DNA from: Dehalococcoides sp.
Lineage (GTDB): Bacteria; Chloroflexota; Dehalococcoidia; Dehalococcoidales; RBG-16-60-22
Direction: 5' to 3'
Length of the DNA: 6,328 nucleotides
Assembly (NCBI GenBank): GCA_030665795.1
Contig: DAOUZD010000046.1
Coordinates: 1 to 6,328 of the forward strand
Position 1 is the stretch's first letter, and each line of letters opens with the position of its first letter. The translations under genes were made by a program, and so were the position numbers. Shown piece after piece: positions 1 to 5,057 of this stretch. Below the pieces are notes generated by a model. The model did no database searches. It saw only the letters and a program-made list of their open reading frames with translations, and was not told the DNA's origin.

Positions 1-629
1 ATTAGGTAGGTGGTCGATGAATAGCCGGTAAAGCTGTAGCCAAAGCTCATCGTCGCTATCAGTAGTATTATGGCGGCACCGGAATAGATGAGAGTGAGAT
101 AAGCCAGAATATCAATGCGGGCTCTAAGCTGGCCACCGATAATGAGATAAGCCCCCATGGCGAAGCCCGCCACTAAAGCCAGCAAATCACCAAAGATAGC
201 CCGTGAACCAGAAGTGAAGCCACCATAATTAATCAGTATGATACCAATCAGGGCTACCACAATACCACCAATGGTCAACTTGTTTAATCGCTCACGCCAC
301 AGAAAATAGGAGATTACAGCCACAAAGGCAGGATGGCAGGTTACCAGTATAACCGAGCTGGCGATGGAGGTATAACTGAGCGACGTTATCCAGAGCCAAA
401 AATGCAGCGCGATGAAAACGCTGGAGAGCAATATTAAGAGACCATCACGCTTGGATAGCTTTTTCAGGCCCTTCATTGATTTTGTTGAAGCCATCGGGAT
501 TAGGATGAGGGAGGCTATAGTCAGTCGGTAGGCAGCGATGACCAAGGGCGGCGCCTCCGCAAAACGAATGAAAATAGCAGCGAAGGAAACCGACACCACC
601 CCAACCAATAAGACGATATAAGCTTTCAC
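1..629 (-). CDS. DMT-superfamily (EamA-type) permease, partial, C-terminus outside window
   Basis: This is an inner-membrane carrier of the drug/metabolite transporter superfamily; EamA proteins typically have ten helices and export metabolites or amino acids, but the substrate cannot be read here. The visible 209 residues translate without a stop and hold about seven hydrophobic helices, roughly residues 4-25, 28-46, 63-86, 88-110, 118-136, 145-165 and 173-195. The loop after the fourth helix (FLWRERLN, about 109-116) resembles the conserved end of an EamA half-repeat. The GTG start is the only standard start between an in-frame TGA four codons upstream and the first helix; it has no clear Shine-Dalgarno. 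A minus-strand promoter candidate lies about 35 nt upstream. The gene is divergent from the cyclophilin-fold gene. The family call is firm; the exact start is less sure. Confidence 0.85.
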   Translation of the reverse strand, partial: MKAYIVLLVGVVSVSFAAIFIRFAEAPPLVIAAYRLTIASLILIPMASTKSMKGLKKLSKRDGLLILLSSVFIALHFWLWITSLSYTSIASSVILVTCHPAFVAVISYFLWRERLNKLTIGGIVVALIGIILINYGGFTSGSRAIFGDLLALVAGFAMGAYLIIGGQLRARIDILAYLTLIYSGAAIILLIATMSFGYSFTGYSSTTYL

Positions 630-662
630 TTTAACTACTCATTAGCTGTGTTCTGATAACCA

Positions 663-692
663 ATCCTAGTTGCTGACCAATATCTTTGTCAA
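663..692 (-). promoter_or_regulatory. sigma70-type promoter candidate for the EamA-type permease
   Basis: Read on the minus strand, a perfect -35 hexamer TTGACA (687-692) is followed after 18 nt by TAGGAT (663-668). Transcription would begin near 656 and give a leader of about 27 nt before the GTG start. The -10 hexamer is imperfect, so this is a sequence-match prediction only. Confidence 0.45.
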
Positions 693-709
693 TATAGCCA
701 GATAAGTCA

Positions 710-739
710 TTGCTAGTTAACTCTTGGTTATGCTACACT
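710..739 (+). promoter_or_regulatory. extended -10 promoter candidate for the cyclophilin-fold/dehydrogenase unit
   Basis: TTGCTA (710-715) is followed after 18 nt by TACACT (734-739), with an extended -10 TG at 731-732. The predicted start of transcription is near 746, which leaves about 50 nt of leader before the first gene. The spacer contains the palindrome AGTTAACT (715-722) and a TAAC-N5-GTTA inverted repeat (718-730), which could be an operator or chance. Confidence 0.4.
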
Positions 740-796
740 AAAAAGCTAATTTCTGAGTCAAGCCGATGAATATCAGTCTAGAGGAGGTTCCCCAGT

Positions 797-1171
797 ATGG
801 AAAAGAGAATTCGAATCAAGGCGGGACAGCTTGAAGTCGTCGCCGAACTGAATGATACCGATACCGCACAAGCAATCTGGGAAGCATTACCCATCAAAGG
901 GCGCGCTAATCTTTGGGGAGATGAGATATATTTCTCAATCCCGGTTAGCGTCGAGCTAGAAGCGGGGCAGGAATTGGTAAATGTTGGTGATTTAGGTTAC
1001 TGGCCCCCAGGGAAAGGTTTTTGCATCTTCTTTGGTCCAACTCCGATGAGCGAGGGAGAGCAACCCCGCCCGGCGAGCCCGGTTACCGTGTTTGGTAAGG
1101 TCATTGGCGAGGCCACCGTCTTCAAGTCGGTAGCCTCAGGAGCCGAGATTACCATCGAGAAGGAAAGCTAA
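797..1171 (+). CDS. TM1367-like cyclophilin-fold protein, function unknown
   Basis: This is a 124-residue cytosolic protein that I recognise by close resemblance to Thermotoga TM1367, whose structure is a cyclophilin-like beta barrel (Cyclophil_like family); no biochemical role is established for the group. Diagnostic stretches are NLWGDEIYF at residues 38-46, GDLGYWPPGKG at 64-74, FFGPTPMS at 78-85 and a downstream PASPVTVFGKVIG segment at 92-104. Length matches single-domain relatives, and there is no signal peptide or membrane segment. The ATG is fixed by a strong Shine-Dalgarno, GAGGAGGT at 781-788, with 8 nt spacing. It is the first gene of a probable two-gene operon with the D-2-hydroxyacid dehydrogenase that starts 30 nt after its stop. 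It is not expected to be a classical peptidyl-prolyl isomerase, being much shorter than those and matched only to the TM1367 group. The family call is strong; the role is unknown. Confidence 0.9.
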   Translation: MEKRIRIKAGQLEVVAELNDTDTAQAIWEALPIKGRANLWGDEIYFSIPVSVELEAGQELVNVGDLGYWPPGKGFCIFFGPTPMSEGEQPRPASPVTVFGKVIGEATVFKSVASGAEITIEKES

Positions 1172-1201
1172 ACCCAGAGAGGATAAAAGAGGACCAGCGC
1201 C

Positions 1202-2257
1202 ATGAAAAGAAACACCACTAGCTTCAAGATAGTTCTACCTCTGGCTCTTAGTGGCGAATCAGAGAAATACCCTCGGAAGTTCCGTGAGCTAGGTGCCGAG
1301 TTTGTCGGGCAGCACTGCGCTACCGATGATGAGTTCATTGCTCTGGCTAGGGATGCCGATGCGGTGATTACCGTAGGCAGCATTCGACCGGTGCCGCGAA
1401 AGGTCATTGAGAATCTGGAGCAGTGCCGACTCATCAGCAATACCCAGATTGGCTATGACAGCATTGACATTGCCGCCGCCACGGAGCGAGGTATTCTGGT
1501 GACCAACGTGCCCGACTACTGCGTGGAAGAGGTGTCTGACCACGCCATGGCCCTGGTTCTGGCCTGTGCCCGGAAGATAGTCCACTTGAACCAAGCCGCC
1601 AAGAAAGGACAATGGGGACTCTCCGCTAGCGGCATCGAGATTCAGCAAGGCATCTGGCCAAAGATGACCCAGCTAAAAGGGCAGACTCTAGGTTTGCTCG
1701 GGCTGGGCAAGGTTCCCCGAGTGCTGGTGCCTAAAGCTCGAGGATTCCAACTCCGCGTCATCGCCTGCGACCCCTATGTATCCCCAGAGTTGGCCCAGCA
1801 AATGGGAGTGGAACTGGTGGACTGGAAGCGTTTGCTCCGGGAGTCCGACTTTCTCTCCATACATGCGGCATTGACCCCGGAAACTAAGCATATCATGAAT
1901 GTCGAAGCTTTTAGCCAGATGAAGCCTACCGCCTGCCTGATTAATACCGCCCGGGGTGGGTTCATCGATGAGTCCGCCTTATATCAGGCTCTCAAAGAGG
2001 GGAAAATCGCCATGGCCGCCCTGGACGTTACCGACCCCGAACCTCCCGCCCCTAAAAGTCCATTGCTGGCGATGGATAATGTTATCAGCACCGCCCACTC
2101 CGCCTTCTTTTCCCCAACCTCTGAGGCCGAGCGCTGGCACCGACCCGTTGAGGAGGTATCCCGCGTGATACGCAGCGAGTGGCCCCGGGCAGTGGTCAAC
2201 CCCCAGGCTAAGCAGAAATACATGGCCAGATGGGGAGCCATGAAAGAGCCAGGTTAA
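1202..2257 (+). CDS. D-isomer-specific 2-hydroxyacid dehydrogenase (SerA/CtBP-like), NAD-dependent
   Basis: The enzyme reversibly reduces a 2-oxo acid to the D-2-hydroxy acid with NAD(H) in the cytosol. The 351 residues cover the full family layout: a catalytic domain (about 8-110 plus the C-terminal tail) split by a nucleotide-binding domain (about 111-300). The expected catalytic trio is visible: R251 in NTARGG, E280 in DPEPP and H299 in STAHSAFFS. An acidic residue after the second Rossmann strand (D190 in IACDP) predicts NAD rather than NADP preference. Oddly, the glycine-rich loop reads GLGKVP (167-172), with proline where the third glycine normally sits. There is no C-terminal ACT domain, so it is not a long-form serine-feedback PGDH. 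The start is set by AAGAGGA at 1187-1193, 8 nt before ATG. It shares a transcript with the upstream cyclophilin-fold gene and ends in tandem TAA stops. Candidate substrates include hydroxypyruvate, glyoxylate or 3-phosphoglycerate; the sequence does not decide. Confidence 0.9.
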   Translation: MKRNTTSFKIVLPLALSGESEKYPRKFRELGAEFVGQHCATDDEFIALARDADAVITVGSIRPVPRKVIENLEQCRLISNTQIGYDSIDIAAATERGILVTNVPDYCVEEVSDHAMALVLACARKIVHLNQAAKKGQWGLSASGIEIQQGIWPKMTQLKGQTLGLLGLGKVPRVLVPKARGFQLRVIACDPYVSPELAQQMGVELVDWKRLLRESDFLSIHAALTPETKHIMNVEAFSQMKPTACLINTARGGFIDESALYQALKEGKIAMAALDVTDPEPPAPKSPLLAMDNVISTAHSAFFSPTSEAERWHRPVEEVSRVIRSEWPRAVVNPQAKQKYMARWGAMKEPG

Positions 2258-2261
2258 TAAA

Positions 2262-3455
2262 TCACCCGCGCTTTCCCCAGAGCAATACCGCGCAGACAAG
2301 AGTAACGGCAAACAGGGTAGCCGCCACTCCGGAGAATGTGATATAGAACTGGTAGGTGTCAATGAGGTAGCCGATAAGAAGCGTTATCGCCGGACCTCCC
2401 CGACTTCCCATATAGTAGATACCGAGCACCGTGGAGCGTTTCTGCGGTGATGTATGGCTGATAATATAGGCCTCCACCACCGGCATGCCGACATGCATCG
2501 CGGTACCCATGATGAGCAATACGGCATAGAAACCCATACCCATTGACACCTGATTAAGCAGGAAAATAGCCGGCGCCGCGACGAGGCCCACGGCAATGAT
2601 GACTGGTATCCTCCCCAGCCGGTCTGACAGAAAGCCACCGATGGGACCGCCCCAGAGCCCGCCAAAGAAGGCAATGGATAGCAGAGCACCACCCCACTCC
2701 TCGCTGGCACCGAGCTGGTCAACTGCGTAAAGAGGGATGAATTGGAGAGAGGAATAAACCAGAACCATGCTGGCGATGCCTAAAGCTATAAATGCTGACA
2801 GCCGGCGCAAGTCGCCTGGTTCAGACGGCCCTGCAGCCGAAGCATCTGTTGCCTTCTTTCGAGCGAAATTGGCATACCCCATCCGTCCCAGGAGTATATA
2901 CAAAGTGATGCCGAAGGCAATGGCAGGAATTGATATAGCCAAGAAGGTGCCGCGCCAGCCCAGGACACCGGCAATGCCGGCAGCAATAAGCGGTGCCAGA
3001 AAAAAGCTTCCCGTGCCACCTATCTGATGGAAACCCAGTGCCTTTCCCCGGTTCTCTGGCTTAACTGAGGCCGAGACCAGTGGCGCGGCCGACGGATGGT
3101 AACCACCCCCCATCAGTCCCAAGATAACGAGAAAAAGCGCCAGGATGGTGTAGTTGGGAGAAAGACCAATCAAGAGCCCGGCAAACGCCACTCCGGCAAC
3201 GCCGACGGTGAGCATAATGCGGGGGCCAACCCGGTCCGCCGCCCAGCCGGCGGGTAGCTGGCTGACGCCGTAGGCAATATTATAGGCAAAGAGCAGCCCA
3301 CCTACCTCGGTGTATGACAGAGAGAAATCGTTACGGATAAAGGGGAGAAGCGGCGACAGCAGCGCCATTATCAGGTGGTGACCAAAATGAGCGATGACAA
3401 GGACAAATAGAGGTAACAGTCCAGTAAGAAGTGGAAGAAGGCCGGATTTCTTAAT
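2262..3455 (-). CDS. MFS transporter, probable ATT start (conventional ATG at 3368 would truncate helix 1)
   Basis: This is a 12-helix major facilitator superfamily permease of the inner membrane. Counting from the ATG at 3368, motif A in loop 2-3 is GWAADRVGPR (41-50) and its second-half counterpart is GGFLSDRLGR (244-253); a charged central loop at about 160-190 separates the halves. The segment with YHPSA (90-94) and the following RGKALG recall fosmidomycin-resistance-like MFS members, but substrate and direction are unknown. The open frame continues 29 codons upstream of that ATG and encodes the rest of helix 1 (TGLLPLFVLVIAHFGHHL), so translation must begin earlier. The only well-placed site is ATT at 3455, 7 nt after AAAGGA; no ATG, GTG or TTG occurs between it and an in-frame TGA. 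That gives 397 residues, a usual MFS length. It has its own promoter candidate and converges with the dehydrogenase. Family call is firm; the start codon is inferred. Confidence 0.85.
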   Translation of the reverse strand: MKKSGLLPLLTGLLPLFVLVIAHFGHHLIMALLSPLLPFIRNDFSLSYTEVGGLLFAYNIAYGVSQLPAGWAADRVGPRIMLTVGVAGVAFAGLLIGLSPNYTILALFLVILGLMGGGYHPSAAPLVSASVKPENRGKALGFHQIGGTGSFFLAPLIAAGIAGVLGWRGTFLAISIPAIAFGITLYILLGRMGYANFARKKATDASAAGPSEPGDLRRLSAFIALGIASMVLVYSSLQFIPLYAVDQLGASEEWGGALLSIAFFGGLWGGPIGGFLSDRLGRIPVIIAVGLVAAPAIFLLNQVSMGMGFYAVLLIMGTAMHVGMPVVEAYIISHTSPQKRSTVLGIYYMGSRGGPAITLLIGYLIDTYQFYITFSGVAATLFAVTLVCAVLLWGKRG

Positions 3456-3462
3456 GGTAGTT

Positions 3463-3468
3463 TCCTTT
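3463..3468 (-). promoter_or_regulatory. Shine-Dalgarno supporting an ATT start for the first MFS gene
   Basis: On the minus strand AAAGGA lies 7 nt before the ATT codon at 3455-3453. It is the only purine-rich ribosome-binding match close to the beginning of the open frame, and no comparable sequence is present before the ATG at 3368. A seven-codon ORF (3474-3451) in another frame overlaps this site. Confidence 0.5.
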
Positions 3469-3528
3469 CAACATGACTTTTTCGGTTTCAGCGATAACGC
3501 AGCTAATTCAGTCGATATTTTAACCCAA

Positions 3529-3557
3529 ATTATAAACCTTTAGGGTCGGAATGGCAA
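3529..3557 (-). promoter_or_regulatory. near-consensus sigma70 promoter for the first MFS gene
   Basis: Read on the minus strand, TTGCCA (3552-3557) is followed after exactly 17 nt by a perfect TATAAT (3529-3534). This is the best promoter match in the window. Transcription would begin near 3522, about 66 nt before the proposed ATT start, so the gene probably has its own transcript rather than depending on read-through from the second MFS gene. Confidence 0.65.
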
Positions 3558-3579
3558 GGCGACAACAATCTGAAATTTA

Positions 3580-3603
3580 TCATCCGGGTCATCCCGGGAT
3601 GAC
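3580..3603. repeat. 16-nt perfect palindrome with adjoining partial repeat at the 3' end of the second MFS gene
   Basis: GTCATCCCGGGATGAC (3588-3603) is a perfect palindrome that spans the TGA stop of the second MFS gene. It is preceded by a partial direct copy, TCATCCGGG (3580-3588) against TCATCCCGGG (3589-3598). In the minus-strand RNA the segment can fold into an 8-bp stem with one bulged C and an ATGA loop. No T-run follows, so it does not look like a typical intrinsic terminator. It lies about 23 nt upstream of the -35 box of the next gene, so an operator or 3'-end stabilising role is also possible. Confidence 0.5.
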
Positions 3604-4875
3604 TGCCTTGGCCTTCTTGAGCATCAGCGTAATTATCACTGCCAAAAGACTGACGATGGCGGCAATGGTAAAGGCGAGTTGGTAGCTCTGGGTTACGTCA
3701 AAGACCTGACCGCCCACCCAGGCACCGATGGCACCGCCGATAGTAGCCCCAAAGACAACTACCCCGACTAATGCTGCCACAGCTCGCAGCCCGAAGAAAT
3801 GACCAACCAGCACCGCCATTTGCGGTACTTCACCGCCGTAAGCAAGCCCAAAGATGATGGCAAAGAGATAGAACATCCACAGCTCTTGGGTGAAGACAAG
3901 AAAGACCAGGGTTATCATCAGTATTATACAGCAAATCAACAGGGCATTATGGCTGCCGATGCGGTCGGAGGCGGTGCCCATTATCAACCGCCCGAGAAAG
4001 CTACCGACGCCAATGATACTAATGAAAGTCGCCGCGATGAGAGAAGCAATCCCGATGTCAGTCGCGTAATTGACCAGGTGAATCATTACCATTTGTAAAC
4101 AGAAATTAAAGAGAAAGTAAACGGAGAAAAGCATCCACAATGGTTTGTAGCGGGCGGCCGCCTTCATGGTAATACCAGTTTCTGCGGAGATGGAACCTGT
4201 CCCTGCTTCGTGGCTAATATCAGGGGGCGGTATTGACTCGTCCCCACCGTAGGCGCGCCGTTGCTTCTCTCCAGGAGCGCGTCGCAGAAAAAGGGCGCCC
4301 GGAATCATAACTGCCCAGGCAGCCACCCCAAGAACAAAGTACGCCATTGACCAGCCAAAGGCAGCGATGAGGCGTTCGGCTACAGGTACCAGAAAGGTAC
4401 CCAGACCAACACCACTGGTCACAATCCCCAGAGCCAATCCGCGGCGACTGGTGAACCAGCGGGCAGTGGTCGCCGTGCTCGTCGTGAAAATAGCACTCAT
4501 ACCAATGCCTAAGATTAGTCCGTAGGTCACGTAAAACTGCCACAGGGCATTGACCTGGCTGGTCAGGACTAGCCCCAATCCAACAATGAAGCTGCAAAAC
4601 GCCATCACCCTGGCCGGCCCAAACCTATCTACCAGCCATCCCATGGCGATAGCAAAGCCACCATGGGTAATCATAAACAAGGAGTGGACGCCTGAGGTAG
4701 CGGCACGACTCCAGCCAAAATTAGCGACTAAATGCTTAAAGAAGACACCATAGCTATACATTATCCCTGCCTGCATAACCATCAGAATGGTGCAAACAGC
4801 GACAATAACCCAGCCGTAATAGAAGGCGTCATGGCTAACCGTGGTGTTCTCGTTGTGATGATTGGCTGATACCAG
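3589..4875 (-). CDS. MFS transporter, oxalate/formate-antiporter or monocarboxylate (OFA/MCT) type; CTG start favoured over TTG at 4920
   Basis: This is an inner-membrane 12-helix permease resembling the OFA/monocarboxylate-porter branch of the MFS, whose members carry small organic anions such as formate, oxalate, lactate or pyruvate. Counting from the TTG at 4920, typical features are FYYGW before helix 1 (33-37), motif A GWLVDRFGPAR (94-104), ARWFTSRRGLALGI (153-166), a hydrophilic central loop at about 213-258 and a second-half GTASDRIGSH (315-324). The only standard-table start is that TTG, which has no Shine-Dalgarno and lies upstream of the predicted transcription start near 4916. A CTG in the same frame at 4875 is preceded by AAGGAGG with 8 nt spacing and leaves 22 residues before FYYGW (428 in total), so it is preferred here. 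The gene is divergent from the carboxyltransferase gene and 133 nt upstream of the other MFS gene. Family is firm; substrate and start are inferred. Confidence 0.88.
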   Translation of the reverse strand: MVSANHHNENTTVSHDAFYYGWVIVAVCTILMVMQAGIMYSYGVFFKHLVANFGWSRAATSGVHSLFMITHGGFAIAMGWLVDRFGPARVMAFCSFIVGLGLVLTSQVNALWQFYVTYGLILGIGMSAIFTTSTATTARWFTSRRGLALGIVTSGVGLGTFLVPVAERLIAAFGWSMAYFVLGVAAWAVMIPGALFLRRAPGEKQRRAYGGDESIPPPDISHEAGTGSISAETGITMKAAARYKPLWMLFSVYFLFNFCLQMVMIHLVNYATDIGIASLIAATFISIIGVGSFLGRLIMGTASDRIGSHNALLICCIILMITLVFLVFTQELWMFYLFAIIFGLAYGGEVPQMAVLVGHFFGLRAVAALVGVVVFGATIGGAIGAWVGGQVFDVTQSYQLAFTIAAIVSLLAVIITLMLKKAKAVIPG

Positions 4876-4883
4876 AGGGAAGG

Positions 4884-4890
4884 CCTCCTT
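4884..4890 (-). promoter_or_regulatory. strong Shine-Dalgarno inside the annotated 5' end of the second MFS gene
   Basis: AAGGAGG on the minus strand is a full match to the anti-Shine-Dalgarno. It lies 8 nt before an in-frame CTG at 4875-4873; no ATG, GTG or TTG in the frame is at a usable distance. It is the main reason for preferring CTG as the start codon. The alternative is that the match is a chance Lys-Glu codon pair (AAG GAG). Confidence 0.5.
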
Positions 4891-4922
4891 ATCAAATCGT
4901 ACCCTGTAATCCTGCCCCAAGA

Positions 4923-4951
4923 ATTCTACGTTAAACTGCTAAACTTGTAAA
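4923..4951 (-). promoter_or_regulatory. sigma70-type promoter for the second MFS gene
   Basis: On the minus strand TTTACA (4946-4951) is followed after 17 nt by TAGAAT (4923-4928), five of six matches to consensus in each box. The predicted transcription start near 4916 falls just inside the frame opened by the TTG at 4920, which would exclude that codon from the mRNA and give a leader of about 41 nt before the CTG at 4875. Confidence 0.55.
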
Positions 4952-4982
4952 CAGCCTACTTCAAAACACAACATGCCTGCTT

Positions 4983-5011
4983 TTGCCATTGGAGAACTAA
5001 CAGTGTAAAAT
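4983..5011 (+). promoter_or_regulatory. sigma70-type promoter for the carboxyltransferase gene
   Basis: TTGCCA (4983-4988) and TAAAAT (5006-5011) are separated by 17 nt, each matching consensus in five of six positions. Transcription would begin near 5018, about 40 nt before the ATG. It is back to back with the promoter of the divergent MFS gene, with about 31 nt between the two -35 boxes, so one regulator bound between them could control both. Confidence 0.55.
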
Positions 5012-5057
5012 AGGGGATGACCATTTGACATTACCATATGCTAGGGAGGGCAAATTA

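Noticed and set aside
1168..1648. Minus-strand frames (90 and 119 codons) over the start of the dehydrogenase gene
   Set aside because: The dehydrogenase frame is confirmed by family motifs on the plus strand; the opposite frames have no ribosome-binding site or domain.
1979..2362. 127-codon minus-strand frame crossing the convergent gene junction
   Set aside because: Both halves are opposite or out of frame to confident genes, and the protein is low-complexity and unlike any family I know.
3451..3474. Programmed +1 frameshift (prfB-like) from the ATG mini-ORF into the MFS frame at CAT TAA
   Set aside because: The purine-rich AAAGGA is too far from the stop codon compared with the prfB arrangement, and the tRNA for CAT could not re-pair on the shifted ATT triplet. 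ATT initiation or a sequence error is simpler.
3575..3603. Intrinsic terminator after the second MFS gene
   Set aside because: A hairpin can form, but the following minus-strand sequence (ATAAATTTCAG) lacks a T-run, so it was recorded only as a palindromic repeat.
4220..4597. 125-codon minus-strand frame within the second MFS gene
   Set aside because: It is an alternative frame of the MFS coding sequence, rich in Trp, Cys and Arg as expected from frame-shifted reading.
5025..5030. Perfect TTGACA as an alternative -35 box for the carboxyltransferase gene
   Set aside because: At 16-18 nt spacing there is no -10-like hexamer, only the Shine-Dalgarno region; the TTGCCA/TAAAAT pair upstream is better.
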